A stretch of 64,000 bases of DNA from Streptomyces sp. TRM70350 (GTDB lineage Bacteria > Actinomycetota > Actinomycetes > Streptomycetales > Streptomycetaceae): NCBI RefSeq assembly GCF_019219825.1, contig NZ_JAHUXH010000021.1, positions 1 through 64,000 on the forward strand, given 5' to 3'. Below are positions 43,240 through 51,145 of this stretch, piece by piece. A program made the translations under genes and the position numbers. The notes below the pieces were generated by a model. That model saw only the letters and a program-made list of their open reading frames with translations, had not been told where the DNA came from and searched no databases. How positions within the stretch are numbered: position 1 is the stretch's first letter; each line of letters starts with the position of its first letter.

Positions 43240-43440
43240 GCTATGGGGGTGGGTTGGGGCGACGTGGGGGCGGGCTGGGTGGTCGGTTGGCGGTGAGGTG
43301 GAGCGGGCTGGGCGGTCGGTTGGGTAGTGAGGGTGGGACGGGGCTGGGTGGTCGGCTGGGGGAGGCGACGTGGGGACGGGGCTGTGTGGTCGCCTGGGGG
43401 GCGACGTGGGGCGGGCTACGAGGTCGGCTGGGGGCGACCA
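43240..43440. repeat. G-rich degenerate repeats replacing the dprE1 3' part
   Basis: About five units of roughly 36 bp with the core GGGCTGGGTGGTCGGCTGGG and GCGACGTGGGG, very G-rich on the plus strand. They fill the space where most of the dprE1 coding sequence should be. Confidence 0.7.
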
Positions 43441-43444
43441 GGGA

Positions 43445-43877
43445 CGGTACGTGCTGGGCGAAGGAGCCCGCGACGTGGTGGTTCTTGCCGTGGATGTCCG
43501 CACCGATCGCCCCGCCGACCGTGACGTGCCGCGTGCCGGGCGTCACGGGCACGAACCAGCCGAGCGGCAGCAGCACTTCCATCAGGCGGTGCAGGGAGAC
43601 GCCCGCGTCGCACAGGACGGTCCCGCCGACGACGTCGATGGCGTGGATCCGGTCCAGGCCCGCCATGTCGAGCACCGTCCCGCCGGCGTCCTGCGCAGCG
43701 TCCCCGTACGCCCGCCCCAGGCCCCTCGCGATGTCGCCGCGAGCCCCGCAGTCCCGGACGGCGGTCACGGCCTCCTGGTACGTCCGAGGGCGGATCACCC
43801 GGGCGGTGGTGGGAGCGGGTGCGGCCCCACCCGGCGACGCGGGCGATGGTGGTGGGGGGCGCTGTCTCGGCAGGCAT
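43445..43877 (-). pseudogene. Truncated, frameshifted DprE1-like FAD oxidoreductase
   Basis: ATG at 43877 reads MPAETAPPTTIARVAGWGRT. An extra base in the GGG run at 43817-43819 breaks the frame; removing it gives WGRTAPTTARVIRPRTYQEA and then a good FAD-binding half (GARGDIARGLGRAYGDAAQ, VGGAIGADIHGKNHHVAG). Similarity stops after SFAQHV near 43445 and the sequence turns into G-rich repeats. About two-thirds of the roughly 450-residue enzyme is missing. The family oxidises decaprenyl-phosphoryl ribose. Confidence 0.8.
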
Positions 43878-44009
43878 GGGGGTGACCGTAACGCCCTATG
43901 TGTCGTATTGATTCTGAAACATCCGTCAGCTCCCCGGAACGGGTGATTAATGGGATGTCGCTCCATATTGCTGGATCTGCCACGGGGTTGACGTGAACAG
44001 TGAGTCCCC

Positions 44010-44220
44010 ATGGACCACCGGCACGTCGAGGCGGCCCCCACTCCACGCCAGGCGGTGGGCGCCGCCCTCTCCGCGGCCCTGCTCAGAACCGCCCGCCCCA
44101 AGCAGTGGGTCAAGAACGCCCTGGTCGTCGCCGCCCCGGCCCCCGCGCACCGCTCGCCTTCGTCGCCGTCGGCCTCCTCGCGCACCTCACCGACCTCGCC
44201 CCCCTCCACCTGGTACGCCG
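44010..44220 (+). pseudogene. Remnant of a UbiA-type decaprenyl-phosphate phosphoribosyltransferase
   Basis: Starts MDHRHVEAAPTPRQAVGAAL and contains LLRTARPKQWVKNALVVAAP, the N-terminal hallmark of UbiA-type phosphoribosyltransferases that supply the substrate of DprE1. The frame is then lost; a shifted frame reads LAFVAVGLLAHL, like the next membrane helix, and the rest of the roughly 300-residue enzyme is absent before the BrkB gene. It fits a collapsed DPA-synthesis locus together with the broken dprE1. Confidence 0.6.
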
Positions 44221-44387
44221 TCGTCCTCAACGGCGAACCTCGACACCGCCTCCGGCACGGGAATCGGCATGGCGTCGGACACAACCCTTCGGTTCTGGGG
44301 CAGAAGGACATTGGTGTTCGGCATCGACCGGGCGGCCGACGGACGCGTCGGACGGATCGGCGGTGAAGCGGAGGGCAGGCTCGGATC

Positions 44388-45302
44388 ATGGACTGGCTGA
44401 AAAAGCTCCCCGTCATCGGCCCCCTGGCCACCCGGCTGATGGCCACACACGCGTGGCGGTCGTACGAGCGGCTGGACCGCGTGAAGTGGACACGACTGGC
44501 CGCCGCGATGACGTTCACCAGCTTCGTCGCGCTGTTCCCGCTGCTCACCCTGGGCGCCGCGATCACCGCCGCCACCCTCAGCGCCGAGCAGCAGAAGGAG
44601 ATCCAGGACAGGATCGGCGAGCAGATCCCCGGCATCTCCGACCAGCTGAACATCGGTTCCCTGGTCGACAACGCCGGCACCGTCGGGATCATCGCCGGCG
44701 CCCTGCTGCTGTTCACCGGCATCGGCTGGGTCGGCTCGATGCGCGGCTGTCTGCGCGCGGTGTGGGAGCTGCCGGACGACGAGGAGAACCCCGTCCTGCG
44801 CAAGGCCAAGGACGCGGGCGTTCTGCTGGGGCTGGGCGGCGCGCTGCTCGTCACCCTCGCCGCGTCCGCCGTCGCCTCGGCCGCGGTCGGCTGGATCGCG
44901 GGCCGACTGGGCCTCGACGAACACGGCTGGGGCAGCCTGCTGCTGCGCGTCGCCGCCTTCGCCGTCGCCGTACTCGCCGCCTTCCTGCTCCTGCTGTACG
45001 TCCTCACACTGCTGCCCGGTGTCGAGCCCACCCGGCGGCGGCTGATCGTGGGCGCGCTGGTGGGCGCGGTCGGCTTCGAACTGCTGAAGCTGCTGCTGAG
45101 CGGCTATATGCAGGGCGTGGCCGCGAAGAGCATGTACGGCGCGTTCGGCGTCCCCGTCGCCCTGCTGCTGTGGATCAACTTCACCTCGAAGCTGGTCCTG
45201 TTCTGCGCGGCCTGGACGGCGACGCCGAGCAAGGAGACCGAGCGGGCGGAGGCCGACGGGGACGACGACGTACCGGATACGGCGGCGGCAGGTGGGGGCT
45301 GA
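44388..45302 (+). CDS. YihY/BrkB family membrane protein
   Basis: 304 residues with about six transmembrane segments and the BrkB/YihY core (RLAAAMTFTSFVALFPLLTL near residue 38; GSMRGCLRAVWELPDDEENP near 118; LPGVEPTRRRLIVGALVGA near 208). Transport function is undetermined in the family. ATG at 44388. A 7-bp hairpin overlaps its stop codon. Not related to the decayed genes upstream as far as can be seen. Confidence 0.9.
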   Translation: MDWLKKLPVIGPLATRLMATHAWRSYERLDRVKWTRLAAAMTFTSFVALFPLLTLGAAITAATLSAEQQKEIQDRIGEQIPGISDQLNIGSLVDNAGTVGIIAGALLLFTGIGWVGSMRGCLRAVWELPDDEENPVLRKAKDAGVLLGLGGALLVTLAASAVASAAVGWIAGRLGLDEHGWGSLLLRVAAFAVAVLAAFLLLLYVLTLLPGVEPTRRRLIVGALVGAVGFELLKLLLSGYMQGVAAKSMYGAFGVPVALLLWINFTSKLVLFCAAWTATPSKETERAEADGDDDVPDTAAAGGG

Positions 45303-45314
45303 GCAGCAGCCCCC
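45294..45314. terminator. Short hairpin between BrkB and carboxypeptidase genes
   Basis: GGGGGCT (45294-45300) pairs with AGCCCCC (45308-45314), loop GAGCAGC, overlapping the BrkB stop and lying between convergent genes. Confidence 0.55.
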
Positions 45315-45341
45315 GGCGACGCACCAGGCACAGGGGCGTGG

Positions 45342-46625
45342 TCACCGCCTGTGCAGCGGCCACCGCCGGTTCACCAGGAACGCCCCGCCCGCGAGCAGCG
45401 CCAGCAGCCCGCCCGTGATGGCGAGGGCGATGCCGATGCCGCTGGAGCCGCTCGCGGTCGTCGCGCTCGCCACGGGCTTGGCCGACTCCCCGCCGGTCCC
45501 GACGCCCCCGCCCGCCTCGCCGGAGCCGCCGGCGGCGTTCGCCTTGCCTGAGGCGGTGGCGCCGGGCTGGGCGACGGTCGCGCCCTTCGGCGGCACCAGC
45601 TCACCCACCGGCTGCACCTTCCCGGCCGCCTTGAAGCCCCAGTCGAACAGCCGCGCGGTCTCCTTGTAGACCTCGTTGTGCTCGTCCTTCTCCGGGTTCA
45701 TCACGGTGACCAGCAGCACCTTGCCGCCCCGCTCGGCGACGCCGGTGAAGGTGGCGCCCGCGTTGGTGGTGTTGCCGTTCTTGACGCCCGCGATGCCCTG
45801 GTACTGGGAGATGTCGTAGTCGCCGGTCAGCAGCCGGTTGGTGTTCTGGATCTCGAAGGACTTCCGGACCGTCTTGCCCTTCTTGTTCTTCGTCGTCTCG
45901 CCCGGGAACTTCGCGGTCACCGTCGAGCAGTACTCGCGGAAGTCCTTCTTCTGCAGCCCGGAGCGGGCGATCAGCGTCAGGTCGTACGCGGAGGAGACCT
46001 GGCCGGGGGCGTCGTAGCCGTCGGGGCTGACCACGTGCGTGTCGAGGGCCTGGAGCTCCTCGGCGTGCTGGTTCATCTCCTTGACGGTGTTCTCGACGCC
46101 CTTGTTCATCGCGGACAGCACGTGCACGGCGTCGTTGCCGGAGCGCAGGAAGACACCGAGCCACAGGTCGTGGACGGTGTACGTCTCGTTCTCCTTTATG
46201 CCGACCATGCTGGAGCCGGAACCGATGCCCGCCAGGTCGGAGGGGGCCACCTTCCGGGTCGCCGTCTTGGGGAACTTCGGCAGCAGCGTGTCCGCGAACA
46301 GCATCTTCAGGGTGCTCGCCGGGGCCAGCCGCCAGTGCGCGTTGTGCGCGGCGAGCACCTCGCCGGACTCGGCGTCGGCGATGATCCACGACCGCGCGGT
46401 GACGTCCTTGGGCAGCACCGGGACCCCGCTCGCCAGGTTCACCTGCGTCCCCGGACGGCCCAGCCGCGCGCCGCCCACGGTCGACATGTTCGCCGGGGGA
46501 GTGGCCGACGGGCTCGGCGTGGAAGTCGGCGACGGGCGGGGCGCCGCGAAGGCGGCGGGCGCGGTCAGCGACAGGGACAACAGGGTCGCGGAAGCGAGCA
46601 ACAGGGATCGCCGGGCGGTCTTCAT
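45342..46625 (-). CDS. D-alanyl-D-alanine carboxypeptidase (PBP5-like)
   Basis: 427 residues: signal peptide (LLLASATLLSLSLTAPAAFA), a Pro/Ser/Thr linker, then a peptidase S11 domain with SxxK in PASTLKML near residue 105, SGN in LRSGNDAV and KNG (in place of KTG) in GVKNGNTTNAG. A Gly/Ala-rich stalk and a C-terminal transmembrane anchor with basic end complete it. It trims the D-Ala of peptidoglycan stem peptides on the outer membrane face. ATG at 46625. Convergent with BrkB, divergent from a small membrane protein. Confidence 0.93.
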   Translation of the reverse strand: MKTARRSLLLASATLLSLSLTAPAAFAAPRPSPTSTPSPSATPPANMSTVGGARLGRPGTQVNLASGVPVLPKDVTARSWIIADAESGEVLAAHNAHWRLAPASTLKMLFADTLLPKFPKTATRKVAPSDLAGIGSGSSMVGIKENETYTVHDLWLGVFLRSGNDAVHVLSAMNKGVENTVKEMNQHAEELQALDTHVVSPDGYDAPGQVSSAYDLTLIARSGLQKKDFREYCSTVTAKFPGETTKNKKGKTVRKSFEIQNTNRLLTGDYDISQYQGIAGVKNGNTTNAGATFTGVAERGGKVLLVTVMNPEKDEHNEVYKETARLFDWGFKAAGKVQPVGELVPPKGATVAQPGATASGKANAAGGSGEAGGGVGTGGESAKPVASATTASGSSGIGIALAITGGLLALLAGGAFLVNRRWPLHRR

Positions 46626-46728
46626 GGGTGCGGGCACGAGCGAGAACGTACATGTACGGTCCCCGGAAGTCCCGCCGCGCTCGTCACCCCGGCGCACGAA
46701 CCGGACACCCGGCGGCGATACTGAACGC

Positions 46729-46968
46729 ATGAAACTCAGCCGCCCGATCTCCTGGTTCCTGCTCGCCTTCGGGGTGTGGAGCTGGGTCATCTGGGTCACT
46801 TTCGTCAACAACCTGATCAAGGACAGCAGCGGGCTGGCGTTCGAGGACGGTCAGCCGACGGCGTACTTCTGGGTGCATCTGCTGCTCGCCGTCGTCTCCC
46901 TCGTATTGGGGACGGTCATCGGGGTCATTGGGTTGCGCGGACTGCGCGCCCTGCGCCGCAAGTCATAG
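46729..46968 (+). CDS. Small SCO4848-family membrane protein
   Basis: 79 residues with two transmembrane helices (ISWFLLAFGVWSWVIWVTFV and FWVHLLLAVVSLVLGTVIGV) and a basic end. From recall it matches the conserved actinobacterial SCO4848 family of unknown function, and the neighbours (carboxypeptidase on one side, metallophosphoesterase on the other) agree with that locus. ATG at 46729. The next gene starts 34 bp later, so they probably share a transcript. Confidence 0.85.
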   Translation: MKLSRPISWFLLAFGVWSWVIWVTFVNNLIKDSSGLAFEDGQPTAYFWVHLLLAVVSLVLGTVIGVIGLRGLRALRRKS

Positions 46969-47002
46969 CGCTCCGAACCCCGGACAAGGAGAGAACAGCA
47001 GC

Positions 47003-48304
47003 ATGGTGATCGTCTTCCTGCTCGTCGTCGTGAGCGTCCTCGTGGTGGCGAACTGGTATCTGTGGCGCCGCCTCTTCCGCGACACGACCCGACGCGCGGG
47101 CGCGCTGCGCCGTGCCGGCGCGGTGCTGATCGGGGGCGGCTGGGTGCTCGCGATCGGCGCCCTGGTCGCCGAACGCGCGGGCGCCCCCTTCTGGCTCCAG
47201 CAGGCCCTGGCCTGGCCGGGCTTCCTGTGGCTCGCGCTGTCGATCTATCTGCTGCTCGCCGTGGTCGCGGGTGAGGTGGTACGACCCCTGCTCCGGCGTT
47301 TCCTCGAACGCCGGGACGCGCGGAAGCGGGCGCCGGCCGCCGCCGACGTACCGCGGCCGGAGCCGATACCGGCGGGCGCACCGCCCAAGGAGGCCGTCTC
47401 CACCGAGGCCCCCGAGGACGCCGCGTTCCCGGAGGTCCCGGAGGCAGAGGCACCCACCCCCGCGGAGGAACCGCGGTCCCCCTCCCGCCGCCTGTTCGTC
47501 TCCCGCGTCATCGCGGGCGCCGCCGCCACGGCGGCCGTCGGCACGGTCGGCGTCGGCACGTACGGCGTCCTGAACGGCCCCGCAGTGAAGCGCGTCACCG
47601 TCCCGCTGGCCAAGCTCCCGCGCGCGGGGCACGGTTTCCGGATCGCGGTGGTCAGCGACATCCATCTGGGCCCGGTCCTCGGCCGGGGCTTCGCCCAGAA
47701 GGTCGTCGACACCATCAACTCCACGCAGCCCGACCTGATCGCCGTGGTCGGCGACCTGGTCGACGGCAGCGTGCAGGACCTGGGCCCCGCGGCCGCGCCC
47801 CTGGCGCAGCTGCGCGCCCGGCACGGCGCGTACTTCGTCACCGGCAACCACGAGTACTTCTCCGGCGCCGAGCAGTGGGTCGAGCAGGTACGGCGGCTGG
47901 GCCTGCGCCCGCTGGAGAACGCGCGTACGGAACTCCCGTTGTTCGACCTGGCGGGCGTCAACGACGTCTCGGGCGAGAGCGAGGGCCAGGGCCCGGATTA
48001 CGCCAGGGCGCTCGGCGACCGCGACGCCACGCGCGCGTGCGTGCTCCTCGCCCACCAGCCGGTCCAGATCCACGAGGCCGTCAAGCACAATGTGGACCTC
48101 CAGCTCTCCGGCCACACCCACGGCGGCCAACTGTGGCCCGGCAACCTGCTCGCGGCGGCCGCGAACCCGACCGTCGCGGGCCTGGAGCGCTACGGCGACA
48201 CCCAGCTGTACGTCAGCCGCGGCGCGGGCGCCTGGGGACCGCCCACGCGCGTGGGCGCCCCCTCCGACATCACGGTGATCGAGCTGGCGTCGCCCCAGGC
48301 GTAG
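47003..48304 (+). CDS. Membrane-anchored metallophosphoesterase
   Basis: 433 residues. About four N-terminal hydrophobic helices, a Pro/Glu-rich linker, an RRLFVSR-led further helix near residue 165, then a calcineurin-like domain: SDIHLG, VGDLVDG, GNHEYF, AHQP and SGHTHGGQ supply the full two-metal ligand set. Similar to YkuE/YaeI-type enzymes acting at the membrane. ATG at 47003 after AGGAGA; longer readings overlap the SCO4848-like gene. The substrate is unknown. Confidence 0.9.
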   Translation: MVIVFLLVVVSVLVVANWYLWRRLFRDTTRRAGALRRAGAVLIGGGWVLAIGALVAERAGAPFWLQQALAWPGFLWLALSIYLLLAVVAGEVVRPLLRRFLERRDARKRAPAAADVPRPEPIPAGAPPKEAVSTEAPEDAAFPEVPEAEAPTPAEEPRSPSRRLFVSRVIAGAAATAAVGTVGVGTYGVLNGPAVKRVTVPLAKLPRAGHGFRIAVVSDIHLGPVLGRGFAQKVVDTINSTQPDLIAVVGDLVDGSVQDLGPAAAPLAQLRARHGAYFVTGNHEYFSGAEQWVEQVRRLGLRPLENARTELPLFDLAGVNDVSGESEGQGPDYARALGDRDATRACVLLAHQPVQIHEAVKHNVDLQLSGHTHGGQLWPGNLLAAAANPTVAGLERYGDTQLYVSRGAGAWGPPTRVGAPSDITVIELASPQA

Positions 48305-48409
48305 GGCCGTCGCAGGCGATGTGCAACCACCGGATCCGCCCAAGTCCCGCCGGACAGCGCTCCGACACAGCACCATGTGTGGAAGGTGTGCGCGCGGTGA
48401 GGAGCGAAC

Positions 48410-48808
48410 GTGGTGAGACGCTACGCCTTCCGGCTGCCCCTGCACCCGGCCTCCGTCGGTCTCGCGCGGCGCCGGGTGCGGGACCATCTGACCGACTGGG
48501 GACACGGGCCGGACGCCCCGTCGCTGACCGACGCCGTGCTGCTGGTGTCCGAGCTCGCCACCAACGTCGTACGCCACGGGCCGCGGACCGAGGCCGACTT
48601 CGAGGTCGCGGTGACCGCGCTGGCCGACGGCTCCTGCCTCGTCGAGGTCTCCGACGAGGACCGCCACATACCCAGCCTGCGGCCGGTCGACGACGAGGAG
48701 GCGGGCAGAGGCCTGCACCTGGTGGAACACATCGCCGCGGCCTGGGGCGTGTGGAGCCGGGGCAGCCACGGGAAGACGGTGTGGGCCCTCATGCACGCCG
48801 AGATGTAG
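48410..48808 (+). CDS. RsbW-like ATP-binding regulator
   Basis: 132-residue GHKL ATPase of the anti-sigma type: LVSELATNVVRHGPRTEADF (N box, about 47-65), a degenerate G1 region and GRGLHLVEHIAAAWGV as the lid. Related in fold and length to the one at 13.6-14.0 kb, but only moderately similar. GTG at 48410 has GAGGAGC upstream. Convergent with the two-component genes. Confidence 0.88.
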   Translation: MVRRYAFRLPLHPASVGLARRRVRDHLTDWGHGPDAPSLTDAVLLVSELATNVVRHGPRTEADFEVAVTALADGSCLVEVSDEDRHIPSLRPVDDEEAGRGLHLVEHIAAAWGVWSRGSHGKTVWALMHAEM

Positions 48809-48834
48809 GCCGTACGCCCTCCGTCGGCCCAGGC

Positions 48835-50301
48835 CTACGCCCGCACCGGCGCCCGCACCGGCAAGGTCACCGTCACCGCAAGCCCCTCACCCGGCGCCGT
48901 ACGCACGCCCACCTCACCCCCGTGCGCCTGGACGACGCCCTGCACGATCGCCATCCCCAGCCCGCTGCCCGCGCCGCCTCCCGCGCGGAAGAAGCGGTCG
49001 AAGACACGGGCCGCGTCCTGCTCGTCCAGCCCGGGCCCGTCGTCCGCGACACACAGCCGCACCACCCCGTCGCCCTCCCGTTCCACCCCGAGCCGCACCG
49101 GCACGTCGGCGGGCGTGTGGATGCGCACGTTGGCCAGCAGGTTGCCGAGGACCTGGCGCAGCCCGGACTCGTCGGCGTGCACCAGCACCGAGCCGTCGGC
49201 ACGGACGGACAGGGGCCGCTCCGGCTGCTGGACGCGCAGGTCCTCGGCCGCCTCGCGCACCAGACGGCTCACGTCGACGTTGCGGAAGCGCAGTTCGGGC
49301 TGTTGGTCGAGACGGGCCAGGGTGAGGAGTTCGTCGACGAGGCGGCCCATGCGGTCTGCCTCCGTGAGCACCCGCTCCCAGGCGCGTTTGCGGTCGGCCG
49401 GGTCGCGCAGCATGCCCTGGTCGTAGAGCTGGAGGTAGCCGCGTATCGCGGACAGCGGGGTGCGCAGTTCGTGCGAGGCGTCGGCGACGAAGCGGCGCAG
49501 CTGGGCCGCGCTGCGCTCGCGCGTGCGGTACGCCGACTCCACCTGGTGGAGCATGGAGTTGAGGGCGAGCCGCAGCTGCTCGACCTCCAGGGTGGCCTCA
49601 CGGCTGGACGGCACGCGCCGGGTGAGGTCGCCTTCGGCGATGGCCGTCGACGTCTCGACCATGTCCTCCAGGGGCTGGGTCCGGCGGCGCACGCTGAACA
49701 TCGTCAGCCAGGCCAGCATGGCCAGCAGCAGCGTGCCGGCGGCGAGGTCGAGCTTGACGGCCCGGGCGACGACCTGGCGCAGCGGTTCGGTGGAGGTGGC
49801 GAGCAGCACGGTCGTGCCGTCGGCGAGCCGCCCGGCGGTGACGCGGTACTGGTCGTCCCGCACCTCGACGTCGTGCGGTTCGGTGTCGGCGGCGAGGGCC
49901 GCCGGGTCGTCCACTGCGGCGGCCAGGGCGCGCTGCGTGTCGGTCGGGACGAGACCGCCGATGGTCCTGGCCTGCCCGCCGCGGTCCACGGCCACGAAGA
50001 CCGAGCCCTGCACCAGTGAGTCGGCCTCGGCGCCCGCGGAGTCGGGAGACAGCCTTTCGCTGAGGGCGAACAGTGCGGCCATCGAGTCGGCCTGCTCGAA
50101 GGTCAGCGGCGCGTCGCCGATCGAGTCCCGGGACAGCATCAGCTCCCGGTCGACGGCGTCGAGCAGATAGAGCCGCATGCCCATCACACTGACGCAGGTC
50201 GCCACGACGACACCGAGGGCCAGCAGCAGCACGTTCGTCAGCGTCAGCTTGCCGCGCAGGGAGCGCGGGCCGCGCTCCCAGCGCCACGTCCGCCGCCTCA
50301 T
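48835..50301 (-). CDS. Two-component sensor histidine kinase
   Basis: 488 residues: transmembrane helix near residue 28, outer sensor domain (about 50-185), second helix near 200, HAMP (RRTQPLEDMVETSTAIAEGD), then the HisKA motif FVADASHELRTPLSAIRGYL with the phosphorylated His near residue 277, and HATPase boxes (GNLLANVRIHT, DDGPGLDEQDAARVFDRFF, GSGLGMAIV). ATG at 50301 overlaps the response-regulator stop (ATGA), so it is translated in step with it. The signal is unknown. The divergent MMPL gene is a likely target. Confidence 0.93.
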   Translation of the reverse strand: MRRRTWRWERGPRSLRGKLTLTNVLLLALGVVVATCVSVMGMRLYLLDAVDRELMLSRDSIGDAPLTFEQADSMAALFALSERLSPDSAGAEADSLVQGSVFVAVDRGGQARTIGGLVPTDTQRALAAAVDDPAALAADTEPHDVEVRDDQYRVTAGRLADGTTVLLATSTEPLRQVVARAVKLDLAAGTLLLAMLAWLTMFSVRRRTQPLEDMVETSTAIAEGDLTRRVPSSREATLEVEQLRLALNSMLHQVESAYRTRERSAAQLRRFVADASHELRTPLSAIRGYLQLYDQGMLRDPADRKRAWERVLTEADRMGRLVDELLTLARLDQQPELRFRNVDVSRLVREAAEDLRVQQPERPLSVRADGSVLVHADESGLRQVLGNLLANVRIHTPADVPVRLGVEREGDGVVRLCVADDGPGLDEQDAARVFDRFFRAGGGAGSGLGMAIVQGVVQAHGGEVGVRTAPGEGLAVTVTLPVRAPVRA

Positions 50302-50987
50302 GCCAGCCCGTACCCGACGCCGCGCCGGGTGGTGATCACCGGCGGTCCCAGGGTGTCCAGCTTGCGCCGCAGATAGCTGATGTAGGTCTCCACGACGGTC
50401 GACTCGGGCGGCACGTGCTCGTACTGCCAGACGTGCCGCAGCAGTTGCTCCTTGGGCACGATCCGGCCGCCGTTGCGCACCAGGAAGCGCAGCAGCGCGT
50501 ACTCCGTCGGGGTCAGCTCGACCGACTTGCCCGCGCGGTGGACGCAGTACGTCGTCTCGTCCAGCTCCATGTCGCCGTACCGCAGGGGCGGCCGCTGGGG
50601 CAGGACGTCGGCGGGGCGGGTGCGGCGCAGCACCGCGGTGACCCGGGCGATCACCTCGTCGATGTTGAACGGCTTGGTGATGTAGTCGTCGCCGAAGCCG
50701 AGGGCGCCGACGATCTCCGCGGGGGAGTCGCGCGCGGTGAGGAAGACCAGCGCCAGGTCCGGGCGGCGCTCGCGCAGTTCCCGGCCCAGCGCCCGGCCGT
50801 CGCCGTCCGGGAGCATGACGTCGAGCAGCGCCGCGTCGGGCCGGGTGCGCTCGGCCAGGGTGAGCGCCTCGCGGACCGTGCCCGCGGTCATGACCTCGAA
50901 ACGGTGGTAGCGCAGGGCGATCGCGAGGACGTCGGCGATGCTCACCTCGTCCTCCACGACCAGCACGGTGCCGGGAGCCGTCGTCAT
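50298..50987 (-). CDS. OmpR-family response regulator
   Basis: 229 residues. A receiver domain with the phospho-Asp in LLDVMLPDGDG near residue 56 and Lys in YITKPF precedes an OmpR winged helix (ELTPTEYALLRFLVRNGGRI; STVVETYISYLRRKLD; TTRRGVGYGL). ATG at 50987 begins MTTAPGTVLVVEDE; the GGGGG just before it is too close to be a normal ribosome binding site, so it may be leaderless or start slightly elsewhere. It is the first gene of the pair. Confidence 0.93.
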   Translation of the reverse strand: MTTAPGTVLVVEDEVSIADVLAIALRYHRFEVMTAGTVREALTLAERTRPDAALLDVMLPDGDGRALGRELRERRPDLALVFLTARDSPAEIVGALGFGDDYITKPFNIDEVIARVTAVLRRTRPADVLPQRPPLRYGDMELDETTYCVHRAGKSVELTPTEYALLRFLVRNGGRIVPKEQLLRHVWQYEHVPPESTVVETYISYLRRKLDTLGPPVITTRRGVGYGLA

Positions 50988-51145
50988 GCCCCCAGTATCG
51001 GCGCGGGCACTGACAACGGGGCCCGGTTCGCTTTGGAGTTCCTTGAGAGTCATGGCCGGGCCGTGTCCACGCGCGTGTGCCGCCACCAATCCTGTTGCGC
51101 AAGGACCTGGGGGACCAACCGACTTGCGATGAAGGAGCGTTGAGC

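Noticed and set aside
43240..43440. Possible CRISPR array
   Set aside because: Units are adjacent and degenerate with no spacer/repeat alternation, and no cas genes are nearby.
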